Source of the DNA: an uncultured Paracoccaceae bacterium
GTDB taxonomy: Bacteria > Pseudomonadota > Alphaproteobacteria > Rhodobacterales > Rhodobacteraceae
Assembly: GCA_947500005.1 (NCBI GenBank)
Contig: CANMQJ010000017.1
Location: 1-64,000, forward strand
DNA: 64,000 nucleotides
Direction: 5' to 3'
The notes under the pieces were generated by a model. That model was not told the origin of the DNA and made no database searches. It was given only the letters and a program-made list of their open reading frames with translations. A program made the position numbers and the translations under genes. Shown in pieces: positions 6,885 through 16,276 of the stretch; position 1 is the first letter of the stretch; each line of letters opens with the position of its first letter.

Positions 6885-7505
6885 ATGGCCCAGATCGAAT
6901 CCCTTTTCGTCACCCGTCTCTACCGCGCCGCCCTGTCCGAACATGGACCCGCCATCGACCCGGACGAGCTCGGCGCTTCCTGCTTTTCCATCGCCGAGGA
7001 TGACGAGGCGGGGCAGGAATGGTGCGAGGAAAACGGCTATCCCGGCTATACCTCCTATGCCTCGCTCACCGATCTGCCCTGGCGCTTTCCGATCTTCGCC
7101 GAGATGGTGAAATCACTCGATGCGCATGTCGCGGCCTTTGTCGAGGACCTGGAATTCGACCTCGACGGTCGCGCGCTGGTGCTGGAGGATCTCTGGATCA
7201 ACATCCTGCCCGAGGGCGGAACGCATGGCTCCCACATCCATCCGCATTCGGTGATCTCGGGCACCACCTATGTCTCGATGCCCGACGGGGCCAGCGCGCT
7301 GAAACTGGAAGATCCGCGCTCGGCCCGGATGATGGCGGCGCCCACGCGGCGCAAGGGCGCGCGGCGCGAATTGCAGCCCTTCATCTACATGAAGCCCGCC
7401 GTGGGCGACGTGCTGCTGTGGGAAAGCTGGCTGCGCCACGAGGTGCCGATGAACATGGCCGAGGACGAGCGGATCAGCGTCAGCTTCAACTACCGGTGGG
7501 AGTGA
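6885..7505 (+). CDS. 2-oxoglutarate/Fe(II)-dependent oxygenase, TIGR02466-like
   Basis: This protein has about 206 residues. The opening IESLFVTRLYRAAL, the metal-ligand region GSHIHPHSVISGTTYVSMP and the distal LRHEVPMN...ERISVSFNYRW match the putative 2OG-Fe(II) oxygenase family seen in marine bacteria and phages. Such enzymes hydroxylate proteins or small molecules; the substrate is unknown. The start at 6885 is chosen because homologues I recall begin at IE.LF. The frame is also open from ATG 6831, and neither start has a strong ribosome binding site. Confidence 0.7.
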   Translation: MAQIESLFVTRLYRAALSEHGPAIDPDELGASCFSIAEDDEAGQEWCEENGYPGYTSYASLTDLPWRFPIFAEMVKSLDAHVAAFVEDLEFDLDGRALVLEDLWINILPEGGTHGSHIHPHSVISGTTYVSMPDGASALKLEDPRSARMMAAPTRRKGARRELQPFIYMKPAVGDVLLWESWLRHEVPMNMAEDERISVSFNYRWE

Positions 7506-7553
7506 GCGGACCATTGACGATCCGGCAGGCGCTGCCATGATTGCGTCATTGCC

Positions 7554-8249
7554 TTGGCCTTTCACGAGTGGACGCCCTTGGACCTGAGCTTCATCACCGA
7601 CGGCTGGGCCGGTCATCTTTCCTATCTGTTGCTGGTGCTGTCGATGCTGATGCGCCGGATGCTCTGGCTGCGCCTGCTGGTGATCGCCTCGGCGCTGGCG
7701 GGGATCGCCTTTGACCATTTCTGGCTCTCCAATCCGGTGGGGGTCTTCTGGCAGTCGTTGCTGGTGCTGGTGAACGTGGGAGAACTGCTTATCCTCTGGC
7801 GCAACGATCGCCGCGCCGTCTTTTCCCCCGAGGAGGAGGAATTCCGCACCAGGCTTCTGCCGGGGCTGTCGCCGGGCCAGGCGCGCCGCTTTCTCGACCG
7901 CGGCCGGTGGGAGGATCTGCCCCCCGGCACCGTGCTGACCCGCCAGGGGGCCTGCCCGGATTTCCTGACCTATCTCGCGCGCGGCGACGTGACGGTCGAG
8001 GTGGGCGGCCGCGCGATCCGCACCGTCTCGGGCGGGCATTTCATCGGAGAGATGTCGCTGATGGGCGATGACATGGCCTCGGCCACCACGGTCGTGTCCA
8101 GCCCGGCCCGCGCCTGGCGGATCGAACGGCCCAAGCTTCTGCGCCTGCGCGAGACGAACCACGCCGCCATGGGCGTGGTCGAGGCCGGGATCGCCCGCGA
8201 CATGCGCGCGAAACTGATGTTCCAGAACGCAGGCGACGGCCGCGACTGA
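7554..8249 (+). CDS. Popeye-like membrane protein with cyclic-nucleotide-binding domain
   Basis: This protein has about 231 residues. Three hydrophobic segments fill roughly residues 14-32, 36-52 and 60-82. A cytoplasmic cupin-type domain (about 110-205) follows with cNMP-binding features such as LPPGTVLTRQG, FLTYLARGDVTVEVGG and GGHFIGEMSLMGD. Three helices followed by a CRP-like domain is the layout of the Popeye family, known mainly from animal cAMP effectors. No DNA-binding helix-turn-helix is present, so it is not a CRP regulator. Start codons are uncertain: TTG 7554 or TTG 7578. It is the last gene of the accessory insertion. Confidence 0.7.
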   Translation: MAFHEWTPLDLSFITDGWAGHLSYLLLVLSMLMRRMLWLRLLVIASALAGIAFDHFWLSNPVGVFWQSLLVLVNVGELLILWRNDRRAVFSPEEEEFRTRLLPGLSPGQARRFLDRGRWEDLPPGTVLTRQGACPDFLTYLARGDVTVEVGGRAIRTVSGGHFIGEMSLMGDDMASATTVVSSPARAWRIERPKLLRLRETNHAAMGVVEAGIARDMRAKLMFQNAGDGRD

Positions 8250-8279
8250 GGGTCGGCGCCGATTTCTTGCGGGAATGGC

Positions 8280-8308
8280 TTGCCCTTCCGGCCCCACACC
8301 CTTATAGA
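8280..8308 (+). promoter_or_regulatory. Promoter of rpmC-rpmD block
   Basis: TTGCCC (8280-8285), exactly 17 bp, TATAGA (8303-8308). A leader of about 115 nt follows with hairpin CCCCCGAC (8324-8331) / GTCGGGGG (8335-8342). This supplies independent transcription to the spc-type genes after the accessory insertion. Confidence 0.75.
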
Positions 8309-8429
8309 GCGGCATCCTGCAACCCCCCGACCGAGTCGGGGGATTCGCATGTCTATCTGTCATATCCACCAGGGTTACGGGTGACCCGCCGAACGGGGCC
8401 CTCTGGTGTATTGAGAAAAGGAAAAGGCG

Positions 8430-8630
8430 ATGAACGCCCAGGAACTGCGTGACAAGACCCCGGATCAGCTCCGGGAAGATCTGGCCAACCTGAAGAAAGA
8501 GGCCTTCAACCTGCGCTTCCAGCAGGCCACCGGCCAACTCGAAACCACCGCGCGGATCAAGGCTGTCCGCCGCGATGTGGCGCGGGTCAACACCGTGCTG
8601 AACGAAAAAGCCCAAGCGGCCGCTGAGTAA
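8430..8630 (+). CDS. rpmC: 50S ribosomal protein L29
   Basis: This is a 66-residue L29 of two antiparallel helices (MNAQELRDKTPDQLREDLANL, then FNLRFQQATGQLETTARIK). It lies near the tunnel exit next to L23. The AAAAGGAAAAGG upstream is the ribosome binding site. It is normally adjacent to rplP but here starts a new transcription block. Confidence 0.97.
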   Translation: MNAQELRDKTPDQLREDLANLKKEAFNLRFQQATGQLETTARIKAVRRDVARVNTVLNEKAQAAAE

Positions 8631-8645
8631 GAGGAGCCTCGACCG

Positions 8646-8876
8646 ATGCCCAAACGTATCCTGCAAGGCACCGTGACCAGCGACGCCAACGCACAGACCG
8701 TCACCGTGAGCGTCGAACGCCGTTTCACGCACCCGGTCCTGAAAAAGACCATCCGTAAGTCCAAGAAGTACCGGGCTCACGATGAGAACAACACCTACAA
8801 GGTGGGTGACTCGGTCCGCATCATCGAATGCGCGCCGAAATCGAAGACGAAGCGCTGGGAGGTGCTGGAGGCGTAA
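8646..8876 (+). CDS. rpsQ: 30S ribosomal protein S17
   Basis: This is a 76-residue S17, an OB-fold 30S body protein, with KRILQGTVTSDANAQTVTVSVERRFTHP and KKYRAHDENNTYKVGDSVRIIE. GAGGAG lies upstream. The gap to rplN is 76 nt. Confidence 0.97.
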   Translation: MPKRILQGTVTSDANAQTVTVSVERRFTHPVLKKTIRKSKKYRAHDENNTYKVGDSVRIIECAPKSKTKRWEVLEA

Positions 8877-8952
8877 GCCCCTGGCCCTGCCAGTTTAATC
8901 GAAACCCTGGGGGAGCTAATGAGAACAGCCCCCATAGGTCGGGAGAAACCAC

Positions 8953-9321
8953 ATGATCCAGATGCAGACCAATCTGGATGTCGCTGACAACTCCGGCGCT
9001 CGCCGGGTGCAGTGCATCAAGGTCCTGGGTGGTTCCAAGCGCAAATATGCGTCCGTAGGCGACATCATCGTCGTCTCGGTCAAGGAAGCCATCCCGCGCG
9101 GCCGCGTGAAGAAAGGGGACGTCCGCAAGGCCGTCGTCGTGCGCACCGCCAAGGAAGTTCGCCGCGAGGACGGAACCGCGATCCGCTTCGACCGGAACGC
9201 CGCCGTCATCCTCAACAACAACAACGAACCCGTCGGTACCCGTATCTTCGGCCCCGTTGTTCGCGAGCTGCGCGCCAAGAACTTCATGAAGATCATCTCG
9301 CTCGCTCCGGAGGTGCTGTAA
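8953..9321 (+). CDS. rplN: 50S ribosomal protein L14
   Basis: This is a 122-residue L14 (MIQMQTNLDVADNSGARRVQ), which contacts 16S rRNA in a bridge to the small subunit and is the RsfS binding site. The conserved FDRNAAVILNNNNEPVGTRIFGPV and LRAKNFMKIISLAPEVL are present. rplX starts 2 nt after its stop. Confidence 0.98.
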   Translation: MIQMQTNLDVADNSGARRVQCIKVLGGSKRKYASVGDIIVVSVKEAIPRGRVKKGDVRKAVVVRTAKEVRREDGTAIRFDRNAAVILNNNNEPVGTRIFGPVVRELRAKNFMKIISLAPEVL

Positions 9322-9323
9322 CC

Positions 9324-9635
9324 ATGGCTGCGAAACTCCGCAAAGGCGACAAGGTCGTCGTGCTGGCCGGCCGCGACAAGGGCAAGGAAGGCACCATCGC
9401 CTCCGTTGACCCGAAATCCGGCAAGGCCGTCGTCGATGGCGTGAACATGGCCATTCGCCATACCCGCCAGACGCAGAATTCCCAGGGTGGCCGTCTTCCC
9501 AAGGCGCTGCCGATCGACCTGTCGAACCTCGCCCTGCTCGATGCAAACGGCAAGGCGACCCGCGTCGGCTTCCGCATGGAAGACGGCAAGAAGGTCCGCT
9601 TCGCCAAGACCACGGGGGACGTGATCGATGCTTGA
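9324..9635 (+). CDS. rplX: 50S ribosomal protein L24
   Basis: This 103-residue L24 has an N-terminal KOW motif (KGDKVVVLAGRDKGKEGTI). It initiates 50S assembly. The start ATG at 9324 gives MAAKLRKGDKV and places it 2 nt after rplN. Its end overlaps the rplE start by 8 nt. Confidence 0.97.
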   Translation: MAAKLRKGDKVVVLAGRDKGKEGTIASVDPKSGKAVVDGVNMAIRHTRQTQNSQGGRLPKALPIDLSNLALLDANGKATRVGFRMEDGKKVRFAKTTGDVIDA

Positions 9636-10188
9636 TTCCGCAAACTACACCCCGCGCCTGCGTGCCCAGTACGCCGAGACGATCAAGCCCGCCCTGATCG
9701 AAGAGTTCGGCTACAAGAACGGCATGATGGCGCCGAAGCTCGACAAGATCGTGCTCAACATCGGCTGCGGCTCCGAGGCTGTGAGGGACTCCAAGAAGGC
9801 GAAGGCCGCCGTCGAGGACCTGACCAAGATCGCCGGCCAGCAGGCCGTGGCGACCAAGGCGAAGAAGTCGATCGCCGGCTTCCGCGTCCGCGAGGAAATG
9901 CCGCTGGGTGCCAAGGTGACCCTGCGCGGTGACCGGATGTACGAGTTCCTCGACCGTCTGGTCACCATCGCGATGCCCCGCATCCGCGACTTCCGCGGCG
10001 TGAAACCCTCCTTCGACGGCCGTGGCAACTTCGCCATGGGTCTCAAGGAGCACATCGTGTTCCCGGAAATCGACTTCGACAAGGTCGACGAGGTCTGGGG
10101 CATGGACATCATCATCGCCACCACTGCGAAAACCGACGCCGAAGCCAAGAGCCTGTTGAAGCATTTCAACATGCCCTTCACGTCGTAA
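9628..10188 (+). CDS. rplE: 50S ribosomal protein L5
   Basis: This is a 186-residue L5, the 5S rRNA-binding protein of the central protuberance. Recognisable features are LDKIVLNIGCGSE, GQQAVATKAKKSIAGFRVREEMPLG and the C-terminal GMDIIIATTAKTDAEAKSLL. It overlaps rplX by 8 nt. Confidence 0.98.
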   Translation: MLDSANYTPRLRAQYAETIKPALIEEFGYKNGMMAPKLDKIVLNIGCGSEAVRDSKKAKAAVEDLTKIAGQQAVATKAKKSIAGFRVREEMPLGAKVTLRGDRMYEFLDRLVTIAMPRIRDFRGVKPSFDGRGNFAMGLKEHIVFPEIDFDKVDEVWGMDIIIATTAKTDAEAKSLLKHFNMPFTS

Positions 10189-10206
10189 GCGTCCGGAGGA
10201 ATAGAC

Positions 10207-10512
10207 ATGGCTAAGAAAAGCATGATCGAGCGCGAGAAGAAGCGCGAGCGCCTGGTGGCAAAATACGCCGCGAAGCGCGCCGAGCTGAAAGAAATCGCGA
10301 ATGACGAAAGCCGCCCGATGGAGGAGCGCTTCAAGGCGCGTCTCAATCTGGCGAAACTGCCGCGCAACAGCTCGCCGACCCGGCTGCACAACCGCTGCCA
10401 GCTGACGGGCCGTCCGCACGCCTATTACCGCAAGCTCAAGCTCAGCCGTATCGCGCTGCGCGATCTGGGCTCCGCCGGGCAGATCCCCGGCATGGTCAAG
10501 TCGAGCTGGTAA
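10207..10512 (+). CDS. rpsN: 30S ribosomal protein S14, zinc-free form
   Basis: This 101-residue S14 is the long C-minus type: the region NSSPTRLHNRCQLTGRPHAYYRK has a single cysteine and lacks the CxxC pairs of the short zinc form. It is a 30S head protein near S3 and S10. GGAGGA precedes the start. Confidence 0.97.
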   Translation: MAKKSMIEREKKRERLVAKYAAKRAELKEIANDESRPMEERFKARLNLAKLPRNSSPTRLHNRCQLTGRPHAYYRKLKLSRIALRDLGSAGQIPGMVKSSW

Positions 10513-10524
10513 GGAGAGAGTGAG

Positions 10525-10917
10525 ATGAACGATCCTATCGGCGATATGCTCACCCGCATCCGCAACGCCCAGATGCGCCACAAGAGCACCGTGATCACCC
10601 CGGCCTCCAAGCTGCGTGCCTGGGTTCTCGACGTGCTGGCGGACGAGGGCTACATCCGTGGCTACGAGAAGACCACCGACGCCAATGGCCACCCGGCCAT
10701 CGAGATCAGCCTGAAGTACTACGAAGGCGAGCCGGTGATCCGCGAGCTCAAGCGCGTTTCCAAGCCCGGCCGCCGCGTCTACATGGCGGTCAAGGACATC
10801 CCGGCGGTCCGTCAGGGCCTGGGCGTGTCCATCGTCTCGACGCCCAAGGGCGTGATGTCGGACCAGAACGCCCGCAGCCACAACGTTGGCGGCGAAGTGC
10901 TTTGCACCGTATTCTAA
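10525..10917 (+). CDS. rpsH: 30S ribosomal protein S8
   Basis: This is a 130-residue S8 (MNDPIGDMLTRIRNAQMRHK) with the C-terminal STPKGVMSDQNARSHNVGGEV loop. In E. coli S8 binds a hairpin in the rplE region of its own mRNA to repress the spc operon. A matching site was not identified here by eye. Confidence 0.98.
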   Translation: MNDPIGDMLTRIRNAQMRHKSTVITPASKLRAWVLDVLADEGYIRGYEKTTDANGHPAIEISLKYYEGEPVIRELKRVSKPGRRVYMAVKDIPAVRQGLGVSIVSTPKGVMSDQNARSHNVGGEVLCTVF

Positions 10918-10929
10918 GGAGGGCTGCAG

Positions 10930-11463
10930 ATGTCTCGTATTGGTAAGAAACCGGTCGATCTGCCCAGCGGCGTCTCTGCCTCTGTGTCCGGTCAGACCAT
11001 CGAAGTGAAGGGGCCGAAAGGCACCCGCAGCTTCACCGCAACCGACGACGTGACCCTCGTGGTCGACGACAACGTCGTGCGCATCGAACCCCGCGGCTCG
11101 TCCAAGCGGGCGCGCCAGCAGTGGGGCATGAGCCGCACGCAGGTCGCCAACCTGGTCCAGGGCGTCACCGAGGGCTTCAAGAAAGAGCTCGAGATCCAGG
11201 GCGTGGGTTACCGCGCCCAGATGCAGGGCAACACGCTGAAGCTGAACCTCGGCTACAGCCACGATGTCAACTTCGAGGCGCCCGAGGGGATCACCATCAC
11301 CGCGCCCAAGCAGACCGAGATCGTGGTTGAAGGCTCCGACCAGCAGCAGGTGGGCGAAGTGGCGGCACAGATCCGCGACTGGCGCCGTCCCGAGCCCTAC
11401 AAGGGCAAGGGCATCCGCTACAAGGGCGAGTTCATCTTCCGCAAGGAAGGCAAGAAGAAGTAA
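10930..11463 (+). CDS. rplF: 50S ribosomal protein L6
   Basis: This is a 177-residue L6 of two related alpha-beta domains, with MSRIGKKPVDLPSGVSA at the start and RRPEPYKGKGIRYKGE near the end. It lies beside the sarcin-ricin loop and the factor-binding region. AGGAGG lies 8 nt upstream of ATG. Confidence 0.98.
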   Translation: MSRIGKKPVDLPSGVSASVSGQTIEVKGPKGTRSFTATDDVTLVVDDNVVRIEPRGSSKRARQQWGMSRTQVANLVQGVTEGFKKELEIQGVGYRAQMQGNTLKLNLGYSHDVNFEAPEGITITAPKQTEIVVEGSDQQQVGEVAAQIRDWRRPEPYKGKGIRYKGEFIFRKEGKKK

Positions 11464-11474
11464 GGACGCGAAAA

Positions 11475-11834
11475 ATGGCAAGCAGCAAACGTACCCTGTT
11501 TCTGAAGCGCCGCCTGCGCGTTCGGAACAAGCTCCGCAAGGTCAACGCCGGGCGTCCGCGCCTGAGCGTGCACCGCAGCAACAAGAACATCAGCGTCCAG
11601 CTGATCGACGATGTGCGCGGCGTGACCCTGGCCTCCGCCTCGACCCTGGAAAAGGATCTGGGCGTCGTGGGCAAGAACAATGTCGAGGCGGCCACCAAGG
11701 TCGGCACGGCAATCGCCGAGCGGGCCAAGAAGGCTGGCGTGGAAGAAGCCTATTTCGACCGCGGCGGTTTCCTGTTTCACGGCAAGGTGAAGGCCCTGGC
11801 CGACGCCGCGCGTGAAGGCGGGCTCAAGCTCTGA
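11475..11834 (+). CDS. rplR: 50S ribosomal protein L18
   Basis: This is a 119-residue L18, a 5S rRNA partner of L5, with RKVNAGRPRLSVHRSNKNISVQLIDD and the C-terminal DRGGFLFHGKVKALADAAREGGL. It follows rplF by 11 nt. The gap to rpsE is 113 nt, the largest inside this block, and no separate promoter is obvious in it. Confidence 0.97.
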   Translation: MASSKRTLFLKRRLRVRNKLRKVNAGRPRLSVHRSNKNISVQLIDDVRGVTLASASTLEKDLGVVGKNNVEAATKVGTAIAERAKKAGVEEAYFDRGGFLFHGKVKALADAAREGGLKL

Positions 11835-11947
11835 CACTTGTGGGGGGCGACCGTCGTCCCCCCGATGATCCGGGATCGCCCCGCGCGGGCGGTCACCAGG
11901 GATCGGACCAACCGGCGCGCAGGCGCCACGAAGAAAGGAATGCCGAT

Positions 11948-12532
11948 ATGGCAGAACGTGACAACCGGGGCCGTGGCCGCCGCGACCGCGACGAGGCACC
12001 CGAATTCGCCGATCGTCTCGTCGCGATCAACCGCGTCTCGAAGACCGTCAAGGGTGGTAAGCGCTTCGGCTTCGCCGCACTCGTGGTCGTCGGCGACCAG
12101 AAAGGCCGCGTAGGCTTCGGCAAGGGCAAGGCCAAGGAAGTGCCCGAGGCGATCCGCAAGGCGACCGAGCAGGCCAAGCGCCAGATGATCCGCGTGCCGC
12201 TGAAAGAGGGCCGCACCCTGCACCACGACATGTACGGCCGCCACGGCGCCGGCAAGGTGACCATGCGCACCGCGCCCGAAGGCACCGGCATCATCGCGGG
12301 CGGCCCGATGCGCGCCGTGTTCGAGATGCTGGGCGTCAAGGACGTCGTGTCCAAGTCGCTGGGCTCGCAGAACCCCTACAACATGATCCGCGCCACGCTG
12401 AACGGCCTGCAACTCGAGCAGTCGCCCCGTTCGGTCGCCGCGCGCCGCGGCAAGAAGGTCGCCGACATCCTGCCCAAGCGGGATGAGGTTCAGACGACCT
12501 CGGCCGAGGTCAACGTCGCCGAGGAGGCCTGA
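11948..12532 (+). CDS. rpsE: 30S ribosomal protein S5
   Basis: This is a 194-residue S5, a fidelity protein near the decoding region. The start ATG at 11948 gives MAERDNRGRGRRDRDE, an arginine-rich alphaproteobacterial N-terminus, followed by the double-stranded RNA-binding domain (NRVSKTVKGGKRFGF) and the GSQNPYNMIRAT segment. The frame is open further upstream, but AAGAAAGGAA just before 11948 supports this start. Confidence 0.97.
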   Translation: MAERDNRGRGRRDRDEAPEFADRLVAINRVSKTVKGGKRFGFAALVVVGDQKGRVGFGKGKAKEVPEAIRKATEQAKRQMIRVPLKEGRTLHHDMYGRHGAGKVTMRTAPEGTGIIAGGPMRAVFEMLGVKDVVSKSLGSQNPYNMIRATLNGLQLEQSPRSVAARRGKKVADILPKRDEVQTTSAEVNVAEEA

Positions 12533-12537
12533 GACCC

Positions 12538-12726
12538 ATGGCAAAAACCATCGTCGTCAAGCAGGTCGGTTCGCCGATCCGCCGCCCCGCCATCCAGCGT
12601 GAAACGCTGATCGGCCTGGGCCTGAACAAGATGCACAAGACCCGCGAACTCGAGGATACCCCCTCGATCCGCGGCATGGTCAACCGGATCCCGCATCTGG
12701 TCGAGATCATCGAAGAGCGCGAATAA
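12538..12726 (+). CDS. rpmD: 50S ribosomal protein L30
   Basis: This is a 62-residue L30 with VKQVGSPIRRPAIQRETLIGLGLNKMHKTREL, the standard short bacterial form. It ends the rpmC-rpmD block: a palindromic repeat and a terminator follow, and a DUF1127 gene intervenes before rplO. Confidence 0.97.
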   Translation: MAKTIVVKQVGSPIRRPAIQRETLIGLGLNKMHKTRELEDTPSIRGMVNRIPHLVEIIEERE

Positions 12727-12760
12727 CGGCGGGCGGTGGGGTGAAACCCCACCCTACGCC
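12727..12760. repeat. Palindromic intergenic element, copy 3
   Basis: GGGCGGTGGGG-TGAAA-CCCCACCCTACG begins at the base after the rpmD stop. It is nearly identical to copy 2 after rplP. Confidence 0.85.
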
Positions 12761-12770
12761 AAAGACGCAA

Positions 12771-12802
12771 GGCCGCTCCCGGTTACCGGGGGCGGTTTTT
12801 TC
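12771..12802 (+). terminator. Terminator after rpmD
   Basis: CCGCTCCCGG pairs with CCGGGGGCGG with one mismatch and is followed by six T (12796-12801). It closes the block. Confidence 0.8.
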
Positions 12803-12972
12803 GTTGCGGAACGGGGCAATGGCCCGCAGCCATGCAGCCAACGCATGACGGCCTCGCGCGCATATCCGTTGTACGCCGCCGGGCGCCTGCCTATCTCCAC
12901 CTGATCTGAAAAAGACACGACCATGATGCCCGCCGGGGAGGGTCCCCGGCGCAATAACAAAGGAGTCTCACC

Positions 12973-13188
12973 ATGGCCCATATCACGACCAATGCCTCTC
13001 TGGGTGCCAATACCTTCGCCCGTCTGCGCGCCGCCTTTGCCGGCCTGCGCGAAGCCTGGCGGGAGGACGCGCGCATGCGCCGTACCTACAATGAACTGAG
13101 CGCGCTGACCGACCGCGAACTGGCCGATATCGGCCTGCGTCGCTGCGACATCGACGATGTCGTGCGCCACGAGTTCTGCGCCCACTGA
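12973..13188 (+). CDS. DUF1127 protein
   Basis: This 71-residue protein ends in the DUF1127 pattern: YNELSALTDRELADIGLRRCDIDDVVRHE, a short arginine-rich helix pair. Alphaproteobacteria carry many such small proteins; some bind RNA and affect growth or phosphate and carbon metabolism. AAAGGAG precedes the ATG. Upstream is a hairpin GCCGGGGA (12932-12939) / TCCCCGGC (12943-12950) in the leader. It is an independent gene inserted between rpmD and rplO, with its own terminator. Confidence 0.85.
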   Translation: MAHITTNASLGANTFARLRAAFAGLREAWREDARMRRTYNELSALTDRELADIGLRRCDIDDVVRHEFCAH

Positions 13189-13226
13189 GCCGCAACCGAC
13201 CCGCGCCACCGGCGCAGGCCCGATCG

Positions 13227-13251
13227 ACGCCCCCTTTGCGGGGCGTTTTTT
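13227..13251 (+). terminator. Terminator after DUF1127 gene
   Basis: ACGCCCC (13227-13233) and GGGGCGT (13240-13246) form the stem, followed by six T. Confidence 0.85.
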
Positions 13252-13285
13252 CGTTGCGGGGTCCGCTGCGGACAAGCCGCGATAC

Positions 13286-13314
13286 TTGCAACTCGCCGCC
13301 CGGACGTCTATAGG
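13286..13314 (+). promoter_or_regulatory. Promoter of rplO-secY-adk block
   Basis: TTGCAA (13286-13291), exactly 17 bp, TATAGG (13309-13314), in the same style as the rpmC promoter. The leader contains a short hairpin CCCCGA / TTCGGGG (about 13367-13383). Confidence 0.7.
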
Positions 13315-13410
13315 CCTCCGGTGGCCCATCGGGCTGCGAAGAATCGAACAAGAAATGCCGTGGTTGGCCCCGACGCTTCGGGGGTCACATCCGGCTCCAG
13401 GAGAAGCGAC

Positions 13411-13884
13411 ATGAAACTTCACGAACTGCGTGACAATCCGGGTGCTACGCCCCGCAAGCAACGCGTTGCCCGTGGCCCCGGCTCGGGTCGCGGCAAGACC
13501 GCCGGGCGCGGCATCAAGGGCCAGAAATCCCGCTCGGGTGTGGCCATCAACGGCTATGAAGGCGGCCAGATGCCGCTCTACCAGCGTCTGCCCAAGCGCG
13601 GCTTCAACAAGCCGAACCGCAAGGAATTCGCCGTCGTCAACCTGGGCCTGATCCAGAAATTCATCGACGCGGGCAAGATCGACGCGGGCAATGCCATCAC
13701 CGAGGACACGCTTGTCACCTCCGGCCTCGTGCGCCGCAAGCTCGACGGCGTCCGCGTTCTCGCCAAGGGCGAACTGACCTCCTCCCTGACCCTCGAGGTC
13801 ACAGGCGCCTCCAAATCCGCCATCGAGGCGGTCGAGAAAGCGGGCGGTTCGCTCAAGGTCACGAAACCTGCCGCGGCAGAGTAA
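13411..13884 (+). CDS. rplO: 50S ribosomal protein L15
   Basis: This is a 157-residue L15 (MKLHELRDNPGATPRKQRVA) with the glycine-rich GPGSGRGKTAGRGIKGQKSRSG rRNA-binding segment. The ATG at 13411 follows CCAGGAGAAG. It is first in the rplO-secY-adk block. A stem (CCGCCCG / CGGGCGG, about 13940-13972) followed by TTT lies between it and secY and may attenuate readthrough. Confidence 0.97.
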   Translation: MKLHELRDNPGATPRKQRVARGPGSGRGKTAGRGIKGQKSRSGVAINGYEGGQMPLYQRLPKRGFNKPNRKEFAVVNLGLIQKFIDAGKIDAGNAITEDTLVTSGLVRRKLDGVRVLAKGELTSSLTLEVTGASKSAIEAVEKAGGSLKVTKPAAAE

Positions 13885-13994
13885 CGGCTTGTGGGCGGGC
13901 TCTGTCCCGCTTACATAGACCCCCAAGTTTTCCCTGAACGCCGCCCGAGCCGGAAAACGGTTCCGGGCGGTGTTTGCATCAGAGAGACCGATTC

Positions 13995-15355
<1,361 letters not shown>

Positions 15356-15359
<4 letters not shown>

Positions 15360-15997
15360 ACATCATTCTTTTGGGCCCGCCCGGCGCGGGCAAGGGAACG
15401 CAGGCGCGCCATCTGGTCGAGACGCGCGGCATGGTGCAACTCTCCACCGGCGACATGCTGCGCGCCGCGCGCAGTTCGGGCACCGAGATGGGCAAGAAGG
15501 TCGCCGAGATCATGGATGCCGGCAAGCTCGTCACCGACGAGATCGTGATCGGCCTGATCGAGGAGCAGCTGACCTCGCAAAAGGGCGCGGGGTTCATCTT
15601 CGACGGGTTCCCGCGCACCCTGGCGCAGGCCGACGCGCTGGCCGCGCTGCTGGGCAAGCTGGGCCAGTCGCTGCACACGGTGATCGAGATCCGCGTCGAT
15701 GACGAGGAACTGGTCAAGCGCATCTCGGGCCGCTTCACCTGTGCCAAGTGCGGCGAGGTCTATCACGACGAGACCCGCCCCACCAAGGCCGAGGGGGTCT
15801 GCGACGCCTGCGGCAGCACCGAGATGGTGCGGCGCGCCGACGACAACGAAGACAGCCTGCGCACGCGGCTGATGGAATATTACAAGAAGACCTCGCCGCT
15901 CATCGGTTATTACTATGCCAAGGGCGACCTGCGACCGGTCAACGGCATGGCCGAGGTCAAGCAGGTCACCGCCTCGATCGAGGCAATCCTGGGCTGA
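15356..15997 (+). CDS. adk: Adenylate kinase with zinc-binding lid
   Basis: This 213-residue enzyme interconverts ATP + AMP and 2 ADP. The P-loop GPPGAGKGTQA (about residues 7-17) and the AMP-site DGFPRTLAQA are present. The lid carries four cysteines in two CxxC pairs (CAKCGEVY ... CDACG), the zinc-binding form also known from Gram-positives and some alphaproteobacteria. It is coupled to secY through a 4-nt overlap. rpmJ, often found near here, is absent. Confidence 0.97.
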
Positions 15998-16009
15998 CGC
16001 CCGACCCGC

Positions 16010-16043
16010 ACGGGCGGGGCGGGGTTCCACCCCGCCATGCCCG
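16010..16043. repeat. Palindromic intergenic element, copy 4
   Basis: The core GGCGGGGT-TCC-ACCCCGCC sits inside a further inverted repeat ACGGGC (16010-16015) / GCCCGT (16038-16043). It belongs to the same family as copies 1-3, 12 nt after the adk stop, but with no T run following. Confidence 0.7.
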
Positions 16044-16091
16044 TCAAAGGTGCCGGTTTCCGCCGCGCCCGGCGCATCGGCGACACGGGGC

Positions 16092-16118
16092 TTGACCTCC
16101 GCCGAAAATCCCCATAGT
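16092..16118 (+). promoter_or_regulatory. Candidate promoter of rpsM block
   Basis: TTGACC (16092-16097) and CATAGT (16113-16118) are separated by only 15 bp, so the match is imperfect. The leader to rpsM is about 155 nt and holds no gene. Confidence 0.4.
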
Positions 16119-16276
16119 CACCCCCATCCCTATGGGAATCATCCCGGTGCGCGGGGATTCGCCCGTGCGCCAACGATCACCTCAAAATGCTGGGCCCTCT
16201 GGTAACGCTGCCACGGTCAAGCGTTGTGAAAAAAGGTTCTGGAGTTACGGAACCGCAACGAAAAGGAAAGTGACAC

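Noticed and set aside
8821..11481. A very long minus-strand open frame (over 880 codons) antisense to rplN-rplF
   Set aside because: It is opposite a run of unmistakable ribosomal protein genes. High-GC codon bias leaves the antisense frame open; it has no family similarity or ribosome binding site.
16010..16043. Terminator of the secY-adk transcript
   Set aside because: The palindrome has no T run and belongs to the dispersed repeat family; termination here is possible but not supported by the sequence.
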